Assembly (NCBI GenBank): GCA_041305085.1
Contig: JBFYMA010000043.1
Span: 1-41,252, forward strand
Origin: SURF-58 sp041305085
GTDB lineage: Archaea; Nanobdellota; Nanobdellia; Woesearchaeales; UBA9642
Direction of reading: 5' to 3'
Length of the DNA: 41,252 nt
In this document: positions 28,540-38,600 of the stretch, piece after piece
Position numbering within the stretch: position 1 is the stretch's first letter
Layout of the letters: the number at the start of each line of letters is the position of its first letter
Notes under the pieces: generated by a model
The model's database searches: none
Seen by the model: only the letters and a program-made list of their open reading frames with translations
Told to the model about the DNA's origin: nothing
Program-made: the position numbers and the translations under genes

Positions 28540-31500
28540 TTATCCGCTCTTCCAGAGCCTTATGTTTGTCATGAGCTCTGGAACTGTTATGGCATCTGCA
28601 AACCAGTCGCCTATTGCTGCCAAAAGCTCTGAGCTTCCAATTTTTCCATCACAGGGGTTGTTGTCGTAAGGGCTGGCAGGAGTGCAACTCCCAATACTCA
28701 CGCTTGTTGTCTGGCTGTTTGCAGTGTTTACATTAGATGAATATATTTCTGGCTCAAAGATGACAAAAAAGTTATAACTTCCAGAACTTGTGTTTGTAAC
28801 AACATCCCAGTCAACTTCGCAGGAATTTCCTGCAAGCATATTTTGCAAACATGCAAATTGCGAAAAAGTTGAAGGGTTTTGATCCATCGTATAAAAAGGA
28901 TTCCCATTGTTCATTGGGATTGTTCCTCCTTTATAACCTGGAGGAGAATAATCAACAACCAATCTTGGTCCTGATGAAGGTGTGCCGTACTCTCTGTACC
29001 TAAACTGGCAGTATTTTGAGCTTCCTGTGTTGTCTGTTCTGTTAATCAAAAATGTGATGTTAGTTATTCCAAGGTCGTGCTGTTGCTGGAGCCATGCTAT
29101 ATTCGTAATTGGGAAATCTTGCCAATACGCCCCGGCGTCTCCGCCACTAGGAGTAGCAGAACCAACCTGCTGGTCCACAACAGGACACTGCTGTGGTCTG
29201 GTTACATGATCTGCGCACTGTGTTTCAGACCAATCTTGTGTTGTTGAGCCATAAACATTATATGTTGCCCCTGAATGGCTGCCTGCATCATTATAATGAT
29301 AAAGCTGTAGAGTTGCGCTGTTTATTATTGACCCTGCAGGAATACTGCTTGTGTCTACTTTTATCCAAAGAAAATATGGGCTGCTGCCTGAAAATCCTGT
29401 AACAAGACCATAGCTTGACTCGTCATAATTGGTCGAGCCGCCCTGCCTCGAATAGGTGTCTTCCAAAATTGCCCCTGAAGGAGTGTCCAGCACTAGTTGA
29501 GGGTCAAGGGTTGCTATGATATTTCCGCACTCTCCGACACTGCAAAGAACTCTTTCTTTATAATTAAATGTTTGCTGATCCTGAACATTCAAATTTCCTG
29601 TAACCTGCTGGGTACTCAGAATTCCCCAGGGAAGACTCAAGGGAAAAGCTTCTCTTCCAAAAAAATTATGGTTGTCGTAGCAAAATGTTATTAGCTCAAA
29701 ATCTCCGCTGTCGATAATCTGGGTATTTGGAACATCTATTATGATAGTTTCCTGAGGTGTTCCGCTTCCTGCCTGGCTTTGGTTGATAATAAATTTGTTA
29801 TCATCTGCGTTATAAAGGGTAACGCGGGCACTTTGTATTGTGCCGTCATCATCCCTGCAGTCAGTTCTAACCCTTAATAGTGTGTTGCCAAATTGTAGAG
29901 AGTCACATGGCTGCCAGTTTCCTATAGTGTTTATCTCGCACAAAGAATTTTCCGCATAAGGAATCCCTGAATTAAAAACAAAAGTGATTTCGGGAGGCGG
30001 AGAAGTTCGTCCGTTAAGGTTAAGATTGCTGCTTTGGAAATCCCCTCCATAATTTACATTAATAGTGAATGGAGAGTATTCTGTAACTACAATATTGCTT
30101 TGGCATGCGGCAACAGTGCAGCCTATTAGCGTTTCCCTAAGAGCAGGATTAATTCTTTGGCCTGTTGTTGTTGTGCTGTAAGCGGTCGAGCCGTACCTAT
30201 CAGTTATTGTAACTATGGCGCCGTCAAGGTGTCTTGCGCCTCCATCAACAACATCTATTGGCTGTGTCCACTCTATTGCATAGTTGGATGGCACTGCACT
30301 GTTCCAAGCAGTCCACAAATAGCTCCTCAAATTTATTTCGCCAACAAGAGTTGTATCTCTTACAATGTTATCAAATGTTGCAAAACTAGGATACGCCCCT
30401 GTTCCTATTCTGAAAGTGTGATAAAATGAATTGCTTCCCTCTTTCACAAAAGTGTTATTGCTCAAGAGGCTGTATCTGGGAGCGTCATATGTAAAGTCTC
30501 CAAAATGTACATGGCATGTGTCAGAAACTATTGTGTTGTTGTATATTGCCTCTGTAAAAAGTGGCGTGGCAGGCCTTCCAGCAATAACTAGAGCGCATGC
30601 GTTTTCTTCAGATGTTGGAGGCAGCCCTTCGCTGTAAAATTTTACTGTGTTATTGAAAAAGTGAACATCTATCGGCGCATCTGTCTGGTCTAAAAGAACA
30701 CCCCTTATCCTTCCATATCCCTTGCTTTTGATAATAATCGTGTTGTTGTAAATATAGACATCATCTAGTTCCCCAAACATCCTGATTCCAAACATATTGC
30801 TTCTTGGACCATATTCTGCATATCTGTCAAAAGGCTCATCAGACCACAGCCTGACAATATTATCATGGACATCCAGATTAAAGGCGTTATGGGGATAAAG
30901 TCCCTCGACCATGTAGCCTCTTCCAAAAACCAAATTATCCTCAACATCTAAATGTGCGACTCCCTGAATATCCCTCTCCTGAAGGCTTATGGCTTGTGCA
31001 TTTGTTGCCCATGAATCAATATATATTTCGTTGTCAAAAACCCTCCCTCCCAGATTACCGCTTGCCATAATTCCGCAGTGCCTGCTCCTGTTGATAATAT
31101 TATTATGTACAAGATTATTTGAGTTTCCGACAGGTGTTTGCAGTGCTGAAGGAAGCCTGTCCCTGTAGCCTATTCCTCCGCCAAGTATGATTGTTCCTCT
31201 GTCATTTACAAAATTGTTATGAATGTCTGCTTCTCCCCTCATAACCTGAAGTCCTCCAACTTGAGCCCCATACCAATCCAAATAATTTCCTGCAATTTCG
31301 ATATCTGTGCTGGCATCAAAAATAAGTATAGGGTTGTGACCACAGTTTGGACATGCCCAGTCAACATTTGCCTGTCCGTTGCCTGTTCCCTGGACATACT
31401 TTCCATTCAGAATTTTTATGCTATTATAATTCCCGTTCATAAATATGCCTGTTCTTCCGTTCGGGTTTTCTCCTGCAATATTGTTATAATTTATTGTATG

Positions 31501-32070
31501 GCCATCCAAGTCGAGGACAACGTTGCTGGCTCTTATCCAAACTCCCCCCTGGGAAACAGTAATGTCTCTTGTCAAAATGTATGTTCCTGGCTGATCTATG
31601 CAATACTCATATCGTGCCATATCCCCTAAGAACAGGCTGCTTTCAAAATTGCATGAGTCCAGCGATTCAATATCTGTTGCTGAAGTGTAGTCTTGTGTTG
31701 AAAAAATTTTTTCACTGCTTACAAATTCCTGGTCAGAAGTTGCATTTATTGAAACAATTCTGTAATAATACTGTGTATTTCTCTGAAGGTCTGAAATCAT
31801 GTGAAAATGGCTGTAGTATCCCCTTCCTATTTCTGGATAAAACTCATTCATCATGTTATCTTTCAACATTGAAGATGTGTTTTGGTAGTTGTCATGCGCA
31901 GCTGAAACAGTTCCATACTCCACATAGCTCCAGGTTGGCTCACTTGTTTCCCAGTAAATTACTGCAGAAGTTTCGCTTATATGATTCCATTCATCATTTA
32001 TTGTTGGATCCGCAGCTGCAAATGGCAGAAGAAAAAGCATGAACACCCAAGCAATAATCAGTTTTTTCAT
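28540..32070 (-). CDS. Giant secreted beta-helix surface protein A
   Basis: A 1176-residue secreted protein. In order: a signal peptide (1-20); an FN3/purple-acid-phosphatase-N-like domain (about 22-130) with the SETSAVIYW and NTQYYYR motifs; a long right-handed parallel beta-helix (about 165-580) with PbH1-type repeats of the form xVxNNxI/DIHNN; a carboxypeptidase-regulatory-like beta domain (about 600-700); an Ig-like domain; a DNRLRE-like domain (about 868-1037) containing VYGSTTQDWSE; the KGGTIPMNNGNPFYT domain; and a C-terminal module of two helical repeats (last 40 residues, SELLAAIGDWF and PELMTNIRLW). No catalytic site is evident. The tandem neighbours share all the ends of this layout. 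It may serve adhesion, glycan binding or host contact; that is inference. Confidence 0.85.
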   Translation of the reverse strand: MKKLIIAWVFMLFLLPFAAADPTINDEWNHISETSAVIYWETSEPTWSYVEYGTVSAAHDNYQNTSSMLKDNMMNEFYPEIGRGYYSHFHMISDLQRNTQYYYRIVSINATSDQEFVSSEKIFSTQDYTSATDIESLDSCNFESSLFLGDMARYEYCIDQPGTYILTRDITVSQGGVWIRASNVVLDLDGHTINYNNIAGENPNGRTGIFMNGNYNSIKILNGKYVQGTGNGQANVDWACPNCGHNPILIFDASTDIEIAGNYLDWYGAQVGGLQVMRGEADIHNNFVNDRGTIILGGGIGYRDRLPSALQTPVGNSNNLVHNNIINRSRHCGIMASGNLGGRVFDNEIYIDSWATNAQAISLQERDIQGVAHLDVEDNLVFGRGYMVEGLYPHNAFNLDVHDNIVRLWSDEPFDRYAEYGPRSNMFGIRMFGELDDVYIYNNTIIIKSKGYGRIRGVLLDQTDAPIDVHFFNNTVKFYSEGLPPTSEENACALVIAGRPATPLFTEAIYNNTIVSDTCHVHFGDFTYDAPRYSLLSNNTFVKEGSNSFYHTFRIGTGAYPSFATFDNIVRDTTLVGEINLRSYLWTAWNSAVPSNYAIEWTQPIDVVDGGARHLDGAIVTITDRYGSTAYSTTTTGQRINPALRETLIGCTVAACQSNIVVTEYSPFTINVNYGGDFQSSNLNLNGRTSPPPEITFVFNSGIPYAENSLCEINTIGNWQPCDSLQFGNTLLRVRTDCRDDDGTIQSARVTLYNADDNKFIINQSQAGSGTPQETIIIDVPNTQIIDSGDFELITFCYDNHNFFGREAFPLSLPWGILSTQQVTGNLNVQDQQTFNYKERVLCSVGECGNIIATLDPQLVLDTPSGAILEDTYSRQGGSTNYDESSYGLVTGFSGSSPYFLWIKVDTSSIPAGSIINSATLQLYHYNDAGSHSGATYNVYGSTTQDWSETQCADHVTRPQQCPVVDQQVGSATPSGGDAGAYWQDFPITNIAWLQQQHDLGITNITFLINRTDNTGSSKYCQFRYREYGTPSSGPRLVVDYSPPGYKGGTIPMNNGNPFYTMDQNPSTFSQFACLQNMLAGNSCEVDWDVVTNTSSGSYNFFVIFEPEIYSSNVNTANSQTTSVSIGSCTPASPYDNNPCDGKIGSSELLAAIGDWFADAITVPELMTNIRLWKSG

Positions 32071-32169
32071 TGTTTTTCACAAAACTCTGGTGATTTTTTC
32101 CCTGTTAAAGATATTATAACCTTTTTTTGTATTTATTATATTTAAATGTTTGCCAGTATTTCAGAAAAA

Positions 32170-35100
32170 TCAGACATTCTTCCAGAGCTTTATATTTGTC
32201 ATGAGCTCTGGAACTGTTATCAAATCTGCAAACCAGTCGCTTACTGCTGCTAAAAGCTCTGAGCTTTCAATTCTTCCATTGCATGGGTTGGTGTCGTAAA
32301 TGCTTGCAGGATTGGAGCATACGCCAATAGCCACTGTTACATCAGGAGTGTTATATACTTCTACATCATCTGGATAGGTTTCAGATTCAAGAATTGTTAA
32401 AAAGTTAAATGGCCCATCCTGAGAGGTATTTGTTGTGACATTCCATGAAACCTGGCAGGAATCCCCATCCCTCATGTCCTGAAGGCATGGGAAGTCATTA
32501 AAATTTACAGGATTCTGGTCTGTTGTGTAAAATGGGCTTCCTGTGTTCATAGGAATTGTTCCTCCTTTGTATCCTGGTGGAAAATAATCTATCTCCAAGT
32601 GCGCTGCTAAATCTCCAACACCAAAGTCTTTTGTATAGAAACGGCAATAGCTGGTTCCTCCGCTTGATGTTCTAGTGATTCCCAGAGTGATTGTGTCCAG
32701 ACTTGCGTTTGTCTGCTCCTCAAGCCATCCTGTATTTGTCAAAGGAAAAGTTTGCCAATATGCCCCATCATCTGCTCCCTGGGGAGTTATTCCACTTCCC
32801 AGAAGTTCGTCTAGCACAGGGCAGGTTTCAGGATAGTTTACATGGTCATAGCAGTCCAGCTCATCCCAATCCTGTGTTGTTGAGCCATAAATACTGTAAG
32901 TCTGTCCTGAATGGCTGCTCACATCTTCATCAAGATAATGGTACATTCTAAGTGAAACATTTGCAATGGTTGAACCTGGCGGAATTTTGGATGAGAGATT
33001 AAATTTTATCCAGGAATAATATTGCCTGCTTCCAAGCCAGCCAGCAACCAAGTATGTGTTGTCTCCATATATCTGGCTGCTGCTTCCATCAACCCTGGAA
33101 TAGCTGTCATCAAGAATGTCTCCTGTTGTTGCATTAAGCCCAAGCTCTGGATCAAGAGTTGCTTTGATGTTTCCGCATTCTCCGTTTTGGCAGGAAAAGG
33201 TCAAGCTGTAAAAGAATTCCTGTCCATTGCTCACGATAAAGTCAGAAGGGTTGCTGGTTACTGCAAATGTGCCCCATGGAATAAACTTGTGAGTTGTTTT
33301 TGAGCCGTACTTGTTTGCAGAATCATAGCAAGTTGCTATAAATTTTATGTTTCCGCTGTCCCTTACCAAAAGATTAGGATTATCCCAGGTTATTGTTCCT
33401 GAGCCTGACTGCTGGTCATAGGCCAGAGTGTTTGAATCAGGAACATTAGTGATGTTAAAGCTTGCTCTTGCAACTGGAAGGTCTCCCTGAGTACATGTTG
33501 TTCTGACCCTGAGAACAGTATCCCCATACTGCATGCTTGTGCAGTCCTGCCAGTTGTTAGGAGTGTTGAGTTCGCACTGCATACTTTGAGCCAAAGGAAC
33601 CATTGTTGTGAGCTGCAAGTCAATGCTTTTAGTATAATCTACAGTAACTGTATCTGTTACAGGGTTTCCGAAAGGGCTTACAGTAACAGTGTAAGGATTG
33701 TAGTCTGTAATTGTTGAGCCGCAGTTGTTGTTCCAAAACTCTCTCAACACAGGATAAACACTTGTTTCTTCGCTGAACTCCTGATATGCTATTGCTCCGT
33801 ACTTATCAGTTATGGTTACCTGTCCAACAGGAGCAGGATTTCCCTGCCAGTCAAAAGCATTGACCGCAAGCGTCCAGTCAACTGCATAGTCAGCATTTAC
33901 TCCAGAATTGCAGTCATAGCGCACGTTTGAAAGGTCTGCTCCTCCCTCAAGCTTTGTGTCCTGCAAAATGTTGTCATAGGTCTGGCTTCCTGTGAATCCA
34001 AGCCTCACAGTATAATAATAAGCTTCATTGCCTATTTTTCTGAAAACATTGTCTTTTAAAAGCGTGTTTTTTCCAGGAGGATAATAGTCATCCTTGTAAT
34101 TTACATGGCAGACGTTTGAAATGAATGTGTTGTTATAAATTCCTGCAAACTGCGCAACATTAGGAGCGCTTATCACTCCCTCAAGGCCTGACATAACCAC
34201 AGTGCACACAGTTGCCCAAAGAGGAGGATAGGCTCCCACAGGAACACCATCAGAGTAAAGCTCAACAGTGTTGTTGTAAAAAAACAATCCCATCTGCTCT
34301 GCTGTCTGGCTTATCCACATGCCTCTTGACTTGCCGACGCCTGTATGGTGAATCACTATGTGGTTGTCATAAACATGAACATTGTGCAGAGGTCCCCAGG
34401 TAACTCTGAAGCCAACCATTGTGCTTTGGGTGCTGTACTCTCCAAACCTGTACCCAAAAGGGCCTGTCCACATCTCAACAAAATTGTCGTGTATTTCTCC
34501 GTTTGTTGAGCTTGCAGAGGGATAGATTGCATCTACATAGTAGCCTGTTGCAAATATTTTGTTGTTGTAGGCTTCATAGTTCTTTGTACCGCTTTTAAAG
34601 CTCAGGCACTCTGAGTTTGTAGCCCATGAGTCCATGTAGAACTCGTTTTCATAAAAGTTTCCAGTGGTGTAATGTGTGGTTGAGAAACATACCTGCCTTG
34701 TTCTTGTTATAATATTGTCGTGAAGGTTTACCAGGCCATTTGGAAGGTTTATTGCTCCCATAAGGCTTTCCCTGTCCTCAACACCAGTTCCTAAGTCATT
34801 TATCAGGTTGTGGTGCAATGTAACATCAGATCCATAATTGCACATAAGCCCTGTTACTTGTACTCCTGTCCATTCAAGCTTCAGCCCAAAGAACTCCTGC
34901 CCATTGCAGGTTGAGCCAAATATTGGGTTGTGGCCTATGTTATCATTAGCTCCTGAATCTGCACCATCATTTCCAAGACCTTGCTTTATTATACCATTTA
35001 TTACTTTAACATTTCTTGCACCGCTCATATAAACACCTATTCTCTGCCTTCTTGTGCCATCAGCAACATTGTTATATGTGAGAGTGTGGCCGTTGAGGTC

Positions 35101-35637
35101 AACAGTGATGTCATCTGATTGCACCCAGATTCCTCCTTGGTCAACTGTTATATCTCTTGTCAAAACATATGTTGCTCCTGCGTTGTTCAGGCAGAATTGA
35201 TATGTGGCTCCTCCTGACTCCTGACACGAGCTTTCAGACTCCACATCAAGCCTTGAGGAGTAGTTCTGCGTTGTGAAAGTCCTGTCAGAACCATAGAATG
35301 TGTTTCCTGAATCATCAACCATGACATACCTGTAATGGTAGGTTGTTGTCTGCTGCAGGTTTTCCAGCTGATGCATATGGCTGTAATATCCCCTATGAGA
35401 AGAAAAGCCCTGGGAATAAATTACATTGTCATTCTCAATTGGTGTTGTGCTTCCATAGGCAGTTGTCAGCCCATACTCTACATATGCCCTTACGGACTCG
35501 CTTGTCCTCCAGTAGATGCTCGCAGAAGTCTCGCTGGCAAAGCTCCAGTCATCGCTTGCTGTTGGAGCAGCATTCACAAATGGCAGAAACAGCAAGACTG
35601 CAAAAAAAAGTACAAGTAAAAGCGCAAGTTTTTTCAT
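32170..35637 (-). CDS. Giant secreted beta-helix surface protein B
   Basis: A 1155-residue paralogue of protein A with the same layout: signal peptide (1-24), FN3-like domain (about 25-130), PbH1 beta-helix (about 160-590), beta-sandwich linkers, a DNRLRE-like domain (about 842-1016, with SIYGSTTQDWDE), the KGGTIPMNTGSPFYTTDQNP domain and the C-terminal module (SELLAAVSDWF and PELMTNIKLW). Similarity to A is highest at the last 100 bases, where only about ten bases differ by eye, and lower in the beta-helix. Cys residues are frequent in the outer domains and would need the disulfide system encoded at 10-14 kb. GAGG and a TATA box (about 35671-35680) precede the ATG. Confidence 0.85.
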   Translation of the reverse strand: MKKLALLLVLFFAVLLFLPFVNAAPTASDDWSFASETSASIYWRTSESVRAYVEYGLTTAYGSTTPIENDNVIYSQGFSSHRGYYSHMHQLENLQQTTTYHYRYVMVDDSGNTFYGSDRTFTTQNYSSRLDVESESSCQESGGATYQFCLNNAGATYVLTRDITVDQGGIWVQSDDITVDLNGHTLTYNNVADGTRRQRIGVYMSGARNVKVINGIIKQGLGNDGADSGANDNIGHNPIFGSTCNGQEFFGLKLEWTGVQVTGLMCNYGSDVTLHHNLINDLGTGVEDRESLMGAINLPNGLVNLHDNIITRTRQVCFSTTHYTTGNFYENEFYMDSWATNSECLSFKSGTKNYEAYNNKIFATGYYVDAIYPSASSTNGEIHDNFVEMWTGPFGYRFGEYSTQSTMVGFRVTWGPLHNVHVYDNHIVIHHTGVGKSRGMWISQTAEQMGLFFYNNTVELYSDGVPVGAYPPLWATVCTVVMSGLEGVISAPNVAQFAGIYNNTFISNVCHVNYKDDYYPPGKNTLLKDNVFRKIGNEAYYYTVRLGFTGSQTYDNILQDTKLEGGADLSNVRYDCNSGVNADYAVDWTLAVNAFDWQGNPAPVGQVTITDKYGAIAYQEFSEETSVYPVLREFWNNNCGSTITDYNPYTVTVSPFGNPVTDTVTVDYTKSIDLQLTTMVPLAQSMQCELNTPNNWQDCTSMQYGDTVLRVRTTCTQGDLPVARASFNITNVPDSNTLAYDQQSGSGTITWDNPNLLVRDSGNIKFIATCYDSANKYGSKTTHKFIPWGTFAVTSNPSDFIVSNGQEFFYSLTFSCQNGECGNIKATLDPELGLNATTGDILDDSYSRVDGSSSQIYGDNTYLVAGWLGSRQYYSWIKFNLSSKIPPGSTIANVSLRMYHYLDEDVSSHSGQTYSIYGSTTQDWDELDCYDHVNYPETCPVLDELLGSGITPQGADDGAYWQTFPLTNTGWLEEQTNASLDTITLGITRTSSGGTSYCRFYTKDFGVGDLAAHLEIDYFPPGYKGGTIPMNTGSPFYTTDQNPVNFNDFPCLQDMRDGDSCQVSWNVTTNTSQDGPFNFLTILESETYPDDVEVYNTPDVTVAIGVCSNPASIYDTNPCNGRIESSELLAAVSDWFADLITVPELMTNIKLWKNV

Positions 35638-35699
35638 AATTTTTTCCTCTGATTTCTTTTAGAGTCTGCTATTTATAAAAATTTCGAAACAAAAATAGT

Positions 35700-38600
35700 T
35701 CAGCAACCTGCTTTCCAAGCTTTGATTGTATCCATAAGAACAGGAATACTTATGGAATTGCTGAACCAATCTGCTATTGCTCCCAAAAGCTCGCTGTTTT
35801 CTATGCAGCTGTTGCACGGCTGTGTGTCATATTTCAATGGGCACGCAGGCTGTGCAGTAATGTTAACGCCTCTCAGAGGGCTGGTTGTTCCTGCAATATT
35901 GCTGTTTAATGGAGTATAGAATGCAAAGAATTCGTAAAGCCCTGAATTTTCATTGACAAAAACATTCCATGTTGTTGTACAAGAATCTCCTCCTTTCATG
36001 TTTGTGCACTGCTGGGGGTTATTGTCAGTGGTGTAAAATGGGCTTCCTGAGCCAACAGGCACAACTCCTTTTGACTGGTAAGGGCTCACTGTTAATACTA
36101 AATCGTCAAAATCTCCGTAAGGAGTCTGCGGACTGGTTGATGGCTGGGGGCAGGCGCTTGTTTCTTCAGGCCATTGTACGTCCTGATCATTTTCAATGGC
36201 TCTGATTGTGTGCTGGCCAACATTGCTGTCCAGCGTGAAAGTTGTAAAGAGTGTTCCATCAGTGTCTCCTGCAACGCTGTCACAACCTGTAAGCTCTCCT
36301 GCCTGTTCTGTCCACCTTTCAATAAGCCTCCAGGAGTTTCCGTTATGATACCAGATGCTGACAACATCTGTTGAGCCTCCTGACTGGTCTGCCCAGCAGT
36401 CATAGTCCACTCCAACAGTTACCTGGCTGCCTGGCAAAACCCTCTGGTCAACATTTACATAAATATTATCTATAACATTTGTGCCGTCGCACTGTGCTGC
36501 AGAAATACTGCAGGATGGTCCTGCGTTGTAATCTGTGCATCCATTACTCCCCTGGCAGTAGGTCCCGCAGCTGTAGCTGTCGTGGCTTAGCAGAGTTATT
36601 TCGTCAAACCTTGCGCTTCCCCTGTAATCATCAATGTGCGGCTCTCCAAAGTATGCATACTCTATTGCATCCTGCAATTTATATACCAGACCGTCCCTTA
36701 CAGGGCTTGTCTCTGTAATAAGGTTTTGATTTTCATCATATAACCTGAGTATGAGCTTGTTGTACATTTTTTCTATCTCTGCATAATACCAAGTATTTGA
36801 TTGGTAAGTGTATGCTGACTCCCAGTTCCATTCTTCTTCGTGCCAGATGCTTCCATCCCATGATCTTATCTTATTTCCTCCTCCAGCTGTATCTATTTCA
36901 GGGCTGAAATAAACCATGTAAAGCGGATGGTTAACAAGTGTTCCTGTTCCCCACTCAAGATGGTTGTCAACATCCATGACTGCTTTTCTATGAAAGTGCC
37001 ACCACTGCTCTTCGCACTCTGTGCTTTCGCAGGCATCATCTGTAAGCGTAACAAGATACACTCCATTTTCATAATATCCCTGGTGGTTGTTAAAAGCTGG
37101 GTTATCATAGTCAGAGCTGTCATAGTTTGAAAGGTCATAGTTTATGAATCCAACTTTTACCCTGACTTTGTGGAACTCAGGAAGAACATTTGTTGACCTT
37201 ATCATTGCCATGTCTGCAAACCCTGAAGAAGTGTCAACTGTTGCATAGCCATTCTGCACTATTATCTGCCCGTTGTTGCTGGTCTGGGCTGTCAGCCAAT
37301 TATTTGTTCCGAATGTCTGGCCGTCTGTGTATGTTGCAGGGGTGTTGAAGTCTTCCCTGTATACCTCTTCCCATCCTGAATCATCAAATGGATCAAGAGT
37401 TGCTGATACTGTTCCGCACTCCCCTCCATTGCATGTAAGGGTTGTTCTGTATGTGAAGCTCTGGCCGTTGCTCAATTCATAGGGATTCTGTACTGGAAGG
37501 CTGTGCTGGGAGCTGAGAGTTCCCCAGGGAAGGCTCCACTCGACTGTCTGGGTTGCAGTCTTTCCCTGAACATCTGTGCAGACTGCTGTTAATTGGAATC
37601 CTCCGCTGTCAACAATTGTGTAATCATTGTTGTTCCAGGTAACTGTTGCTGGTGTTCCGCTGCTTGCCTGGCTTCCCTGCAATAATAGTATATTGTCAAA
37701 GGCGTTTCTCAGCTCAAAGCTTGCGCTTGTTATTCCAACACCGTCAGGATCTGTGCATTGGGTTCTTATCTGGCTTATTGTGTTGCCGTATTGTACTGTG
37801 CTGCAGTCCTGCCAGTTGCTATTAACCTGACATTGGGTGTTAGCAATTGATGGTGCGCTTGGGTCATAGACAATGTTGAGAGTTGTTGTCTGGTCAAGAG
37901 CAACCTGCTCAACATGGTGCCATCCACTGTAATCAACTGTTACTGTGTACGGCGCATAATTCGTTTCAGTATAATAGTTTGTCCCATCAAAATCCCTAAG
38001 GAATTCTTCCAGCACTGCTGAAACTGTAGTTCCAGAAGTTGTTGTTGAGAGAACAGGGCTTCCAAGCGCATTCTGTACCTGCAGGCTTGCCCCTGAAATA
38101 GGATTGTCTGATCCATCCACAAAGTTTACGTTGAGAGTCCATTCAACTTTGTAGTTGCATCTGGGAACCCTTCCTTCTTCTCCATGGCACTCCCAGGAGA
38201 TAATTCTAGGGCTTGCACCGTTTTCAAAAACATTATCCCTGAATATGTGGCCAAAGCTGTCATGGTTTCCATAGCCAACCCTCATTGTATAATAATAGTC
38301 CTCGTTGTCCAGTTTTCTGAATATGTTGTTTTCAAATATGCTGTTCTGGCCTGTTCCGTAGTATTCCCCTAGTGCCACATGGCAGGTGTTGGAAGCAATA
38401 ATATTATCGTGAATAGTAACAGGTGCTGTTCCAGAGCCGCTTGGGTATTCGTTTCCATCAATCCATAAAGTACACGTGTTGGAAAGCTCTGATCCGTAGC
38501 TTTCAAGGACGTTGTCGTGGATGTCTATTCCGAGGGGGGTTGGCTGGAAGTAAAGCCACAAAGCCCTTGCGTGGGAGTTCTGGCCTGCAGAATTATCTCC

